Shown piece by piece: positions 17,428-25,289 of a stretch of DNA of 64,000 nucleotides. Within the stretch, counting starts at the first letter, position 1, and every line of letters begins with the position of its first letter. The notes beneath the pieces were generated by a model. The model had not been told where the DNA came from, ran no database searches, and was given only the letters and a program-made list of their open reading frames with translations. The stretch covers positions 1-64,000 of the forward strand of contig NZ_CP087997.1 of assembly GCF_021044565.1 (NCBI RefSeq), written 5' to 3'. The translations under genes were made by a program, and so were the position numbers. This stretch comes from Subtercola endophyticus. Its GTDB lineage: Bacteria; Actinomycetota; Actinomycetes; Actinomycetales; Microbacteriaceae.

Positions 17428-18072
17428 TCAGGCGCCGAGGCGGGCGCCCTCGGCGGCGGCCAGGGCGTGAGCGGCGGCGAGCTCGGCCTCGGCGCGCGGG
17501 AGTTGCTCGGCAAGAGCCGCAACCGAGTCGGCCAGGGTGAGGCTCGTGGTGATCACCGAGACATCCATTCCGAGCGCGGTGCCCAGGATGAGCTGCAGCA
17601 CCGGCACCGCGTGATCCCAGTCGGCGGTCGGGGTGCCGGCGTCGTAGGAGGCGCCACGGCTGGTGACGACGACGGCCGGGCGCCCCGCCATCGGCTGAGT
17701 CGGAACGTCGAACGGGGCGGTGACGGCGGGCACGTGGATGTAGTCGATCCACGCCTTCAGAGCCGACGGCAGCGAATAGTTGTACATCGGTGCATCCACC
17801 AGCAGCGCATCGGCAGCCGTCAACTCGGCGATGAGTTCGGTCTGCAGTGCCTCGGCCGCGGCGGACGGAGCGGCATCGGCGGGGCGCAGCCGCTCTGGCC
17901 AGTGCAGCGCCGCGTCGGGCAAGTGCGGAAGCGGGTTCGCGTGCAGATCCCGGTACGTGACGGTGTTCGCGGGGTTCGCCGCGAGCCACGCCTCGGCGAA
18001 CGAGTGCCCGATCGCGCGCGAACGAGACCGCACGGGGTCGGCAGAGGAGTCGAGCTGAAGCAGGTTGGCCAT
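17428..18072 (-). CDS. FMN-dependent NADH-azoreductase-like flavodoxin-fold protein
   Basis: The 214-residue product matches the AzoR/NAD(P)H-dehydrogenase (quinone) family. LQLDSSADPVRSRSRAIGHSF (5-25) is the FMN phosphate loop, DAPMYNYSLPSALKAWIDYIHVP is the central flavin-contacting motif, and VVTSRGASYD follows where the family has a substrate loop. These enzymes reduce quinones or azo compounds with NADH and can protect against quinone stress. ATG at 18072. Upstream lies a long repeat region, so its promoter must lie within or before unusual GC-rich DNA. Confidence 0.88.
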   Translation of the reverse strand: MANLLQLDSSADPVRSRSRAIGHSFAEAWLAANPANTVTYRDLHANPLPHLPDAALHWPERLRPADAAPSAAAEALQTELIAELTAADALLVDAPMYNYSLPSALKAWIDYIHVPAVTAPFDVPTQPMAGRPAVVVTSRGASYDAGTPTADWDHAVPVLQLILGTALGMDVSVITTSLTLADSVAALAEQLPRAEAELAAAHALAAAEGARLGA

Positions 18073-18084
18073 GGCTTCACGCTA

Positions 18085-18270
18085 TACCCGGCCCCAAGTG
18101 CCGCGCGTGCTGCGTGTTCTGCGTGTGCCGCGCGTGCCGCGCGTGCCGCGCGTTCTGCCTGTGGAGTGCGTCCGGCGCGTTCTGCGTGTGGAGCGCGTGC
18201 CGCGCGTCGGACCGTGCGGCGCGTGCCGAGCGTGGGCCCCTGCCGCGCGTGCGAGCGTGGTTCCGCGAGC
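18085..18270. repeat. GC-rich 9-bp tandem repeat tract (GTGCCGCGC-like)
   Basis: This stretch is made of variants of GTGCCGCGC and GTTCTGCGT with a period close to 9 bases. It is open in one plus frame (Val-Pro-Arg/Val-Leu-Arg repeats), but there is no ribosome binding site and no globular sequence, so I treat it as non-coding. It is the first part of a 689-bp interval without a convincing gene. Confidence 0.75.
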
Positions 18271-18271
18271 C

Positions 18272-18600
18272 GCGGTAGTTCGGCGCACGCGCCGTGGTTC
18301 GAACTACCGCGCCCGCGCCAAACGACCGCGCCCGCGCCAAAAGGCCGCGCCCGCGGCTACGCCGAACTCTTGCGCCCGCACCGATCCGCGGCGCCCGCGC
18401 CGAGCCGCCGCGGCGGCGCCCGCGCCAAACGACCGCGCCCGCGGCTACGCCGAACTACCGCGCCCGCGGCTACGCCGAACTACCGCGCCTGCGCCGAACT
18501 ACCGCGCCTGCGCCGAACCGCGGCGCCCGCACCGAGCCGCCGCGCCCGCGCCGAACTACCACGTCGGCGAACGCGCCGAACTATTGCGGCGGCCGGTGCG
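18272..18600. repeat. tandemly amplified GAACTACCGCGC repeat region
   Basis: It starts with a hairpin (GCGGTAGTTC at 18272-18281 with GAACTACCGC at 18301-18310) and continues as roughly 18- and 25-base units built on CGCCGAACTACCGCGCCCG, several carrying GGCTACGC. The same TGCGCCGAACTACCGC arm forms a solitary hairpin at 53721-53778, so this region looks like an amplified copy of that intergenic element. From 18601 to 18761 the sequence is GC-rich with short CCCACGG repeats and shows no gene. Confidence 0.75.
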
Positions 18601-18761
18601 CGCAGTTCGGAGCATCGGCTCCCGCTCGAGCAGGCGCGGAACTACCAGAATGCGCGCGGCCGGAGCTGCTCCGCTCTGCAGGGCAATCTCGGTGCGTGCG
18701 GCGAAGTGCGCGCGGCCGAGGGCGGCCCACGGCCCACAGCCCACGGCTCACGGCCCACGGG

Positions 18762-19730
18762 CTACTGCGGGTGCGGGCGCGGCGAGCGGATGATCGTGGT
18801 CAGGTCGACCAGGCTCGGAGTCGCCGGGGCGGAGCCGAACCCGAACGTGACGGGCGGGTCGAGTGGCGCGAGGCTGCTGAGGTCGCGCCCCTCCAGTGTT
18901 CCGTGCACGGCATCGAGCGCGCGGATCGTCGTGACGCCGTAGTACTCGCGCCGCCCACCTCCGGCAGAGCCACTCGTGTGTGCGCCCGGCACGAGCCGCG
19001 CCGCTACAGGATCGACCGCGCGCAGCCACCGCGGGTCGGTCGCGAGCCGCTCGGGCACGCCGCGCAGCACTCGCCCGAGCGGAGTGATGCGCCCCACGCG
19101 CATCGTCACGTCGAGCACCGCACCGTCGGGCACCGTGCCGTCGAGCCTGGTGCCTCCGAGCGCTGTGCCGTCGGGCACCGCGCCATCGGGCACCGTGCCG
19201 TCGAGCCTGGTGCCTTGGAGCCCCGTGCCGTCGGGCACCGTGCCGTCGAGCCCCGCGCGCCCGAGCCCCGCGTCGTCGGGCGCCGTGCCGTCGAGCCTGG
19301 TGCCTCCGAGCGCTGTGCCGTCGAGCGCCGCGCCGTCGGGCGCTGCGCCTCCGAGCCCCTCGCCTCCGAGCCCCGCGCCACCAGTGCCGCTCGCTGTCGC
19401 GCCCGCCATCACTCGGATCCCGCCCGCGACCCGCATAGCCCGCACGGGCACCACGCGCACCTCGTCGAAGGTGTACGTCGACGAAACGTAGGTCGCCACA
19501 CGGTCGGAAGGCGCCAAGAGAACCCGCCGACCATCCGGATGCTCGATCATGACGTCGGCGAACCGCCCGAACGGCGATCGCACCCACATGCCGATCACAA
19601 TGCGCGGGCCGTCCTGAGAGCCGCTGCCCGCCGTGCCGAATCCCGCGATGCGACCGCTGAAACGCTCGTGAGTCAGGCGCTCCGCCATTCGGCGTGCCTT
19701 CGAGTCAGATTCGGCCGCGTGTCTGCCCAT
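18762..19730 (-). CDS. hypothetical protein with an expanded pentapeptide-like repeat loop
   Basis: I do not recognise the core family. The 322-residue protein has an N-terminal domain (ERLTHERFSGRIAGFGTAG...RIVIGMWVRSPFGRFADVMIE) and a C-terminal part (WLRAVDPVAARLVPGAHTSG...YYGVTTIRALD). Between them, about residues 115-205, runs a block of five-residue units such as ALDGT, ALGGT, RLDGT and VPDGA. ATG at 19730 follows GTG at 19733; a Met before AERLTHERFSG is another candidate start. The repeat is probably a surface loop that grew by slippage, since the flanks look like one conserved domain. Function is unknown. Confidence 0.65.
   Translation of the reverse strand: MGRHAAESDSKARRMAERLTHERFSGRIAGFGTAGSGSQDGPRIVIGMWVRSPFGRFADVMIEHPDGRRVLLAPSDRVATYVSSTYTFDEVRVVPVRAMRVAGGIRVMAGATASGTGGAGLGGEGLGGAAPDGAALDGTALGGTRLDGTAPDDAGLGRAGLDGTVPDGTGLQGTRLDGTVPDGAVPDGTALGGTRLDGTVPDGAVLDVTMRVGRITPLGRVLRGVPERLATDPRWLRAVDPVAARLVPGAHTSGSAGGGRREYYGVTTIRALDAVHGTLEGRDLSSLAPLDPPVTFGFGSAPATPSLVDLTTIIRSPRPHPQ
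19125..19390. repeat. in-frame 15-bp minisatellite
   Basis: Units such as GTGCCGTCGGGCACC and GTGCCGTCGAGCCTG repeat with a 15-base period inside the hypothetical gene. The period is a multiple of three and keeps the frame open, giving five-residue protein repeats. Larger blocks (TCGAGCCTGGTGCC with flanks) recur two or three times, a sign of recent duplication. Confidence 0.85.
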
Positions 19731-19796
19731 CACCCAAGGCTGTCACGAATCCCTCGCCGGAGGCGTACGGAAGGCACCCCTTGACGGCGCGGCAAC

Positions 19797-20960
19797 TTAC
19801 CGCCCGTACGCCGACGCCGCAGGGCACTGGAAGCCGTCGCGCCCGGCCGCCAGCCCGACACGATTCATGTACCGCACGACCGTGGCGTAGGCCTCGGGCA
19901 ACGTCGTCTCGGTGTACAGAATCGTGTGGGTGTCGCAGTACTCGCGAGCGATGACCTGAGCGGCACGCAGATGCGGGCGCGCCATGTTCGGAAAGAGGTG
20001 GTGCTCGACCTGAAAGTTGAGTCCGCCCATGAACCAGTTGATGAACCAGCCACCGCTGACATTGCGCGAGGTCAGCACCTGGCGGCGCAGAAAGTCGACC
20101 TTCGAGTCGCGCGGCAGAATCGGCATGCCGATATGGTTTGGCGCGAACGACGACCCCATGTAGACACCGAACACGGCGAGCTGAACGCCGATGAAGGCGA
20201 ACGCCATGCCGAGCGGCAGCATCAAGAAGATCACGGCGACGTAGGCGCCGATGCGGGCGACCAGCATCACGATCTCAATCGTGCGCTTGTCGACCTTTCC
20301 GCGGCCGAACACGGTGCGAAAACCGTGCACGTGCAGGTTCAGCCCTTCGAGCACGAGGATCGGAAAGAAGAACTTTCCCTGGCGCTTCGTGAACCACGCG
20401 TAGATGCCGCGGGTCTCGCCGGCCTGATCTTCGGTGAACGAGACGACGTCGCGGTCGATGTCGGGGTCTTTGCCGAGGATGTTCGGGTTGGCGTGGTGGC
20501 GGCTGTGCTTGTTCATCCACCAGGAGTAGCTGATGCCCACGAACAGATTCGCGAGCATCCGCCCGGCCAGGTCGTTCGCCTTGCCTGACTCGAAGACCTG
20601 ACGATGCGAGGCCTCGTGCGCGAGAAACGCGAACTGGGTGAGAATGATGCCGAGCACGCCGGCCATGATCAGCTGGAACCACGAGTCGCCGAGCAGCACG
20701 AACCCGACGGCGACGCCGCCGAGAGCGACTACGAGCGAGGCGAACATGACGTAGTAGTACGTGCGCGCCCGGCGCAGCAGCCCGGCGTCACGAACCGTGC
20801 GCAGCAGCGCCGAGTACTCGGTGGTGGGATTCACCCGATTGCCGCCCGGTTTCGTTCGCGTGAACGTGACGACGGGCTTCGCCGCAGCAGGAATCGACGC
20901 GGCGACTTTCGCAGCGGGGATTCGCGGCTGCATGCCGAGGGGGATACTTGGGCTGCTCAT
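19797..20960 (-). CDS. membrane fatty acid desaturase
   Basis: A 387-residue di-iron acyl desaturase. The three histidine boxes are HEASH (115-119), HSRHH (152-156) and QVEHH (317-321); the QxxHH form places it with acyl-CoA/acyl-lipid front-end-type desaturases of actinobacteria. Hydrophobic helices lie at about 68-110 and 228-272. It introduces double bonds into acyl chains, usually to keep membranes fluid in the cold. It needs an electron donor; the ferredoxin-reductase-like gene that is divergently placed across a 325-bp gap is a natural candidate. ATG at 20960 with GAGG upstream. Confidence 0.93.
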   Translation of the reverse strand: MSSPSIPLGMQPRIPAAKVAASIPAAAKPVVTFTRTKPGGNRVNPTTEYSALLRTVRDAGLLRRARTYYYVMFASLVVALGGVAVGFVLLGDSWFQLIMAGVLGIILTQFAFLAHEASHRQVFESGKANDLAGRMLANLFVGISYSWWMNKHSRHHANPNILGKDPDIDRDVVSFTEDQAGETRGIYAWFTKRQGKFFFPILVLEGLNLHVHGFRTVFGRGKVDKRTIEIVMLVARIGAYVAVIFLMLPLGMAFAFIGVQLAVFGVYMGSSFAPNHIGMPILPRDSKVDFLRRQVLTSRNVSGGWFINWFMGGLNFQVEHHLFPNMARPHLRAAQVIAREYCDTHTILYTETTLPEAYATVVRYMNRVGLAAGRDGFQCPAASAYGR

Positions 20961-21285
20961 TCTCGAGCCTCATTCCGCGGAATCTGTCGGGTTCGAAAGA
21001 TCAAGTGGCCTTCGCTACTCGCGCTTTCGCTAACTGGTAACCAAGGTCTGGGGCAGCCATAACCGACGCTACGGTAAGCGCTGTTGCGGCACGCTCGGTG
21101 GCCGTTCAGACAGCGGTATTACCGGCAAATCAGCAGGTTCACCCGGCGGCCGTTCCGGTGCAACTCCGGCGCCAGTCCGGTGCAAGACCAATGCGTGTCG
21201 AGTGCACGTCTGGTGCCTGCGCTGGCGCCGGTGGCTGCACACGATGGGGGCTGTTGCGCGGCGGCGAAAGTGGCAGAGTGGGGTG
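20961..21285. other. 325-bp divergent intergenic region
   Basis: This gap separates the desaturase and ferredoxin-reductase genes and must hold both promoters. I see a short palindrome TGGTTACCA (read on the minus strand, near 21036-21044) and a cluster of CCGGTGCA/CCGGCGCCA repeats at about 21150-21230. I cannot assign -35 and -10 elements with confidence, and I see no gene. Confidence 0.5.
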
Positions 21286-22587
21286 GTGACCGATCAGCAG
21301 AACATTGTCATCGTCGGCGCGGCGCTCGCCGGGGCATCCGCTGCGAAAGCCTTGCGTGAGCAGGGTTTCGCCGGGGAGATCCGGATGCTCGGGGCCGAGT
21401 CGCATCGCCCGTACATCCGCCCGCCGCTGTCGAAGGGCTTTCTCGCCGGCACCGACGAGCTCGACTCCGTCTTCGTCGAAGCCGAGGGCTGGTACGCCGA
21501 GCGCGACGTGGATCTCGACCTCGGCGTGACCGTCGACGCGATCGACCCCGAAGCGCAGTTCGTCTTTCTCGACTCGGGGGAGGCCGTGATGTACGACAAG
21601 CTGCTGCTCGCGACGGGCTCGTCGGCGCGGCAGCTCGACGTGCCGGGGGCGGACCTCGACGGGGTCTTCACGGTGCGCACGCTCGACGACGCGCAGGCCC
21701 TGCACGCCGTTCTGGCGGCCGGAGACAAACGGGTGATCGTCGTCGGCTCCGGCTGGATCGGCCTGGAGGTCGCCGCCACAGCCCGCACCCTCGGCAACGA
21801 GGTGACCGTGCTCGACCGCGGCCGGGTCCCGCTGGCCTCGGTGCTCGGAGACGAGCTCGGGCAGGTGTTCCTCGACCTGCATCGTGAGCACGGCGTCGTG
21901 GTGCGGTCGGAGGTCGAGGTCGCAGAGCTGCTGAGTGCGGATGCCGCGGAGGGCGGTGCGGATGCCCGCGGTGTCGCCGCGGGCGACGGCTCCGCCGAGC
22001 GTGCGGATGCCCGGGGCGCCGTGACGGCCGTGAAACTGACCACCGGCGACGAGTTGCCCGCCGACGTCGTGGTCGTCGGTATCGGCGCTACCCCGAACAT
22101 CCGGCTCGCCGAAGCCGCCGGCCTCGACATCGACAACGGCGTGCTGGTCAACGCCGCCCTGCGCACGAGCGACCCGAACATCTGGGCGGTCGGCGACATC
22201 GCGAATGCGTTCCACCCCGTGATCACGCGGCGCGTGCGAAGTGAGCACTGGGCGAACGCTCTGAACCAGGGCACAGCGGTGGCGGCGTCGATGCTCGGGC
22301 GCTCGCTTTCGTACGACGAGATTCCGTACTTCTACAGCGATCAGTTCGACCTCGGCATGGAGTACTCGGGCTATTCGGCGCTGGCTCGCGGAGCATCCGT
22401 CGTGTATCGCGGCGACGTGGCGGCGCGCGAGTTCATCGCGTTCTGGCTCGCGGAGGGCCGTGTTGTCGCCGGTATGAACGTCAACGTGTGGGAGGTGAAC
22501 GAGGCCGTGCAGGGCATCATCCGCCGCGCGAACCTCGTCGACCCCGCCCGCCTGGCCGACCCCGCGGTACCGCTCGACTCCCTCTGA
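21286..22587 (+). CDS. FAD-dependent ferredoxin/rubredoxin reductase
   Basis: A reductase of about 433 residues that passes electrons from NAD(P)H to a ferredoxin or rubredoxin. The FAD site is IVIVGAALAGASAAKALREQG, close to the N terminus; YDKLLLATGS follows; the NADH site is VIVVGSGWIGLEVAATA; and the second FAD motif is IWAVGDIA. A Gly/Ala/Asp-rich insertion of about 30 residues (ADAAEGGADARGVAAGDGSA) interrupts the domain after the NADH site. Starts GTG 21283, GTG 21286 and ATG 21244 are in frame; 21286 is chosen as closest to the fold, without a strong ribosome binding site. It may feed electrons to the desaturase next door. Confidence 0.88.
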   Translation: MTDQQNIVIVGAALAGASAAKALREQGFAGEIRMLGAESHRPYIRPPLSKGFLAGTDELDSVFVEAEGWYAERDVDLDLGVTVDAIDPEAQFVFLDSGEAVMYDKLLLATGSSARQLDVPGADLDGVFTVRTLDDAQALHAVLAAGDKRVIVVGSGWIGLEVAATARTLGNEVTVLDRGRVPLASVLGDELGQVFLDLHREHGVVVRSEVEVAELLSADAAEGGADARGVAAGDGSAERADARGAVTAVKLTTGDELPADVVVVGIGATPNIRLAEAAGLDIDNGVLVNAALRTSDPNIWAVGDIANAFHPVITRRVRSEHWANALNQGTAVAASMLGRSLSYDEIPYFYSDQFDLGMEYSGYSALARGASVVYRGDVAAREFIAFWLAEGRVVAGMNVNVWEVNEAVQGIIRRANLVDPARLADPAVPLDSL

Positions 22588-22596
22588 TCGGTTCGC

Positions 22597-22624
22597 TTGC
22601 GATCCGGTATAACACCGTTATACT
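22597..22624 (+). promoter_or_regulatory. leaderless promoter with palindromic operator for mazEF
   Basis: TTGCGA (22597-22602) and TATACT (22619-22624) form a promoter with a 16-base spacer; transcription would start at about 22631, the A of the mazE ATG, which has no ribosome binding site. A perfect dyad GTATAAC-ACC-GTTATAC spans 22607-22623, covering the spacer and -10. That fits autorepression by a ribbon-helix-helix antitoxin. Confidence 0.65.
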
Positions 22625-22630
22625 TCACCT

Positions 22631-22888
22631 ATGAAGACCGCGATTTCCGTACCTGACGACACCTTTCGGCGTGTCGAAGATCGAGTGGCTGAGCTCAAAA
22701 TCAATCGATCGCAGTTCTTCACAACTGCTGCGGAGAGATATCTTTCCGAGCTGGAGTCGAACGACCTCGTCGGTGAGATAAATTCGGCTCTGATTCGAGG
22801 GGGCGCGGCAGTCGAGGCAGAAGCGACGGCCGCAGCAGACGAAGGTCGTCGGCTTCTCGAACGCTACACATCGGGAGACGAGTGGTAG
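22631..22888 (+). CDS. mazE: MazE-type ribbon-helix-helix antitoxin
   Basis: An 85-residue antitoxin. The N-terminal MKTAISVPDDTFRRVEDRVAELKINRSQFFTTAAERYL is a ribbon-helix-helix DNA-binding domain very like the mycobacterial MazE6 group, and the acidic C terminus ending SGDEW is the part expected to wrap around the toxin. It overlaps the toxin start by 7 bases. Its message looks leaderless, and a palindrome over the promoter suggests it represses its own operon with MazF. Codon use is less GC-rich than in the neighbours, which hints at transfer of the module. Confidence 0.9.
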   Translation: MKTAISVPDDTFRRVEDRVAELKINRSQFFTTAAERYLSELESNDLVGEINSALIRGGAAVEAEATAAADEGRRLLERYTSGDEW

Positions 22889-23226
22889 TTCAGCGCGGCA
22901 GCGTCTATTGGGCCGATCTCGGCGCGCCACGTGGCAGTGCTCCGGCGAAACGTCGGCCGGTGCTCGTCGTGCAAGACGATCGATTCAATCGCAGCGCGTT
23001 GCGCACGGTGATCGTGGCGACGATCACCTCGAACACGCAGACTGCCGAGCACCCTGGCAATGTGTTTGTTCCCGCTTCGGCCTCGGGCCTGAGCAAAGAC
23101 GCGGCTGTGAACGTTTCGCAACTCCAGACTCTCGACAAAGACGAACTCGGTGAGGAGGTTGGATCGCTGCCGCCCTACCTCGTGAATGAGGTCAGTGCGG
23201 GCATCCGGCTGGTGCTCACTCTGTGA
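22882..23226 (+). CDS. mazF: MazF/PemK-family endoribonuclease toxin
   Basis: A 114-residue toxin that cleaves mRNA at short sequence motifs when free of its antitoxin. RGSVYWADLGAPRGSAPAKRRPVLVVQDDRFN is the family signature, with the Arg in the RRPVLVVQ strand and the following NRSALRTVIVATITSN segment forming the active site. The TT/SVNVSQLQTLDK-like C-terminal part is also typical (AAVNVSQLQTLDKDEL). Start GTG at 22882 overlaps the antitoxin stop and has GGGAGA upstream. The length is normal, so the toxin appears intact. Confidence 0.93.
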   Translation: MVVQRGSVYWADLGAPRGSAPAKRRPVLVVQDDRFNRSALRTVIVATITSNTQTAEHPGNVFVPASASGLSKDAAVNVSQLQTLDKDELGEEVGSLPPYLVNEVSAGIRLVLTL

Positions 23227-23239
23227 AGAGGTCTTCGGT

Positions 23240-23305
23240 GAGAGCGACTCTCGCGGACGAGAGGAGCCGCCGCGGCGGTCGCTCTCGTCCGCGAACGTCG
23301 CTCTC
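23240..23305. repeat. 24-bp inverted repeat between mazF and an ABC permease gene
   Basis: Arms at 23240-23263 and 23282-23305 match at 22 of 24 positions. The core CGCGGACGAGAG is shared with the perfect hairpin after glyS (6566-6625). It lies between convergent stop codons, a position suited to a two-way terminator, but no T run is present. Confidence 0.88.
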
Positions 23306-23325
23306 GGCGGCGCGATGCGGCGGCG

Positions 23326-24297
23326 CTACGAGAGGATGTCTTTCGTGCTGAAGCGGCCGAAGGCGAGGGTGCCGAAGACGGCGACGTAGGCCAGCTGCAG
23401 CAGGGCGTTCGAGCCGAACGACGACCAGTCGATGGGCTGGCGCAGCAGATCGGCGAAGTCGAGCCAGTAGTGGGTGAAGAGCCACGGATGCAGCCAGTCG
23501 AGCTGAGGCAGTGAGTCGAGCACCTGCGAGATGATCGATACCACGACGGTCGCCGCCATCGCGCCGACGGGAATGTCGGTGAGGGTCGAGATGAACAGGC
23601 CGATGGCGGTGAGGCCGAGCAGCGAGACCGTCACGTAGGCGGCGATGAGCAAGGCCCGCAGACCTGCCTCGCCGAGACTCACGGTGTCTCCCGAGAGCAG
23701 CGTGACCGGTCCGATGGGGAACAGCGCCGCGCCGATCAGGGCTCCGGCCACGATGATGACTAGAGTCGCCGCCACACAGAACGCAGCCGCCGCAACGAAT
23801 TTCACGAGCAGCAGACGGGCGCGCCCGACCGGTGCGACGAGCAGGTAACGCAGGGTCGACGAACTCGCTTCGCCCGCGATGGTGTCGCCCGCCACCACGC
23901 CGATGGTCAGCGGCAGAAACAGCGGAATGCAGATGATCAGCGCAACAAGCCCGACGAACAGCCCGTTGTTGGTGATCTGGCCGAGAAACGCCGGCCCGCG
24001 ACCCGGGGTCGATCCGGCCGATGAGATGCGCACGGCCACCGCGATCAGCACCGGAATGGCGGCGAGGGCGATCAGCATCACCCACGTGCGTCGGCGCCGG
24101 AACAGCACACCGATCTCCGATCCCATGAACGCCCACCCGGCGCGGGGGCGCGCGAGGGCGGCGTAGTCGCCAGCAAGTGGATGCCCGGCAGCGGTGTCGC
24201 CGGTGAGTGGATGCTCGGCTGTCGTGTCTCCGGTGAGTGGATGCCCGGCAGCACTCCCGGGCCGCGGTGGCTCGACCGCATCGGGGTCACTGGACAA
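23326..24297 (-). CDS. ABC transporter permease (ABC-2 type)
   Basis: The membrane half of an ABC exporter. After GSEIGVLFRRRRTW come about six hydrophobic helices, with GDTIAGEASSSTLRYLLVAPVGRARLLLVKF as the conserved cytoplasmic loop of ABC-2 permeases. The start is uncertain. TTG at 24297 would overlap the end of the ATPase gene and gives a 323-residue protein whose N terminus contains three copies of an 11-residue unit (HPLTGDTTAEH-like); ATG at 24126 starts at the conserved part. It forms an operon with the ATPase and the LolA-like gene upstream. The cargo is unknown. Confidence 0.87.
   Translation of the reverse strand: MSSDPDAVEPPRPGSAAGHPLTGDTTAEHPLTGDTAAGHPLAGDYAALARPRAGWAFMGSEIGVLFRRRRTWVMLIALAAIPVLIAVAVRISSAGSTPGRGPAFLGQITNNGLFVGLVALIICIPLFLPLTIGVVAGDTIAGEASSSTLRYLLVAPVGRARLLLVKFVAAAAFCVAATLVIIVAGALIGAALFPIGPVTLLSGDTVSLGEAGLRALLIAAYVTVSLLGLTAIGLFISTLTDIPVGAMAATVVVSIISQVLDSLPQLDWLHPWLFTHYWLDFADLLRQPIDWSSFGSNALLQLAYVAVFGTLAFGRFSTKDILS
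24170..24252. repeat. 33-bp tandem repeats at the 5' end of the permease gene
   Basis: Three copies of a roughly 33-base unit containing GTGAGTGGATGCCCGGCAGC. They are in frame with the long reading of the permease gene and would code HPLTGD-type repeats, or they lie in an untranslated leader if translation starts at 24126. Confidence 0.8.
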
Positions 24298-25258
24298 CGT
24301 CGAACCCCTCCCCGGTGAGGGCCACGAAGAGGTCTTCGAGGGTGGCGCGCTCGACCTCGAATCCTCGCACGCGAACACCCGCCCCGACCAACGCGCTGAC
24401 CACCGCGTCGGGTGCCAGGTCGTCGGCGATGGGCGCCGAGACGGTCACGTCGGCCGAGCCGTCACCCCGGGCATCCGGATGCTCGGGAACCAGCCCGAGC
24501 CGACGAAGTACCTGCTCGGCGGCGAGGTCGTCAGGCGTCAGCACGCGTACGCGCGCCTGGCCCGCTCGGCGCAGGTCGTCGAGGCTGCCTTGCGCCACGA
24601 GGTTTCCGGCGCGCATCACCGCGGCGTGGGTGCAGATCTGCTCGATTTCGGCCAGCAGGTGGCTCGAGACGAAAACGGTGGTGCCTTCTGCGGTGAGCGA
24701 GCGCACCAGGTTGCGCACCTCGCGGGTGCCCTGCGGGTCGAGTCCGTTGGTCGGTTCGTCGAGCACGATCAGGTCGCGCGGAGTCAGCAGAGCGTTGGCG
24801 ATGCCGAGTCGCTGCTTCATGCCGAGCGAGTAGGCCTTGACCTTCTTGCCCGCCGCGTGACTGAGCCCGACGCGATCGAGGGCGGCATCCACGCGTGCAC
24901 GCCGGGTGGAGCTGCTGACGTACCGATCGGCGGAGTCGAGCCGGCGCAGGTTGGCCTCGCCGGAGAGAAACGGATAGAACCCGGGGCCTTCGATCAGCGC
25001 ACCGACCCGCGGAAGTACATTTGCGAGCCGGCCCGGCAGCGGTTGCCCGAGCACGCTCACCTCGCCGCTGGTCGCGCTCGCGAGACCGAGCAGAACACGA
25101 ATGGTCGTGGTTTTGCCCGACCCATTCGGCCCGAGAAAACCGAAGACCGAGCCACGCGGCACGGCGAGGTCGATGCCGTTGACCGCCGTCTGCTTGCCGA
25201 ACGTCTTGGTCAACGCGTGCGTCTCGATGGCGAGCTCGGTGCTCGCGGCGGCCGTCAT
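24287..25258 (-). CDS. ABC transporter ATP-binding protein
   Basis: A 323-residue ATPase that drives the ABC-2 permease encoded just downstream. Walker A is GPNGSGKTT, the signature is YSLGMKQRL, Walker B is LIVLDEPTNGLDPQG and the switch His is in VSSHLLAEIE. After the catalytic core comes a domain of about 100 residues typical of the CcmA/multidrug subset. ATG at 25258 leaves 31 bases after the LolA-like gene, and its stop overlaps the likely start of the permease. The three genes therefore form one operon, read leftward. Confidence 0.95.
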   Translation of the reverse strand: MTAAASTELAIETHALTKTFGKQTAVNGIDLAVPRGSVFGFLGPNGSGKTTTIRVLLGLASATSGEVSVLGQPLPGRLANVLPRVGALIEGPGFYPFLSGEANLRRLDSADRYVSSSTRRARVDAALDRVGLSHAAGKKVKAYSLGMKQRLGIANALLTPRDLIVLDEPTNGLDPQGTREVRNLVRSLTAEGTTVFVSSHLLAEIEQICTHAAVMRAGNLVAQGSLDDLRRAGQARVRVLTPDDLAAEQVLRRLGLVPEHPDARGDGSADVTVSAPIADDLAPDAVVSALVGAGVRVRGFEVERATLEDLFVALTGEGFDVVQ

Positions 25259-25289
25259 AACGCGGCGACCTCGGAAGGGCGGTGTGCGA

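Noticed and set aside
18272..18600. CRISPR array
   Set aside because: Repeats are of mixed period with no constant-length unique spacers, and no cas genes are present.
18065..18793. Plus-strand open frame across the repeat region, a possible Pro/Arg-rich protein
   Set aside because: No ribosome binding site, composition set entirely by the repeat, and all frames are open there because stop codons are rare in such GC-rich sequence.
21150..21240. Riboswitch or structured leader before the ferredoxin reductase gene
   Set aside because: Only short CCGGTGCA repeats are seen; no known riboswitch core or convincing paired stem could be found by eye.
23326..24297. Frameshift or pseudogene at the permease 5' end
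   Set aside because: The three 33-bp repeats keep the reading frame, and the conserved core from 24126 onward is intact.
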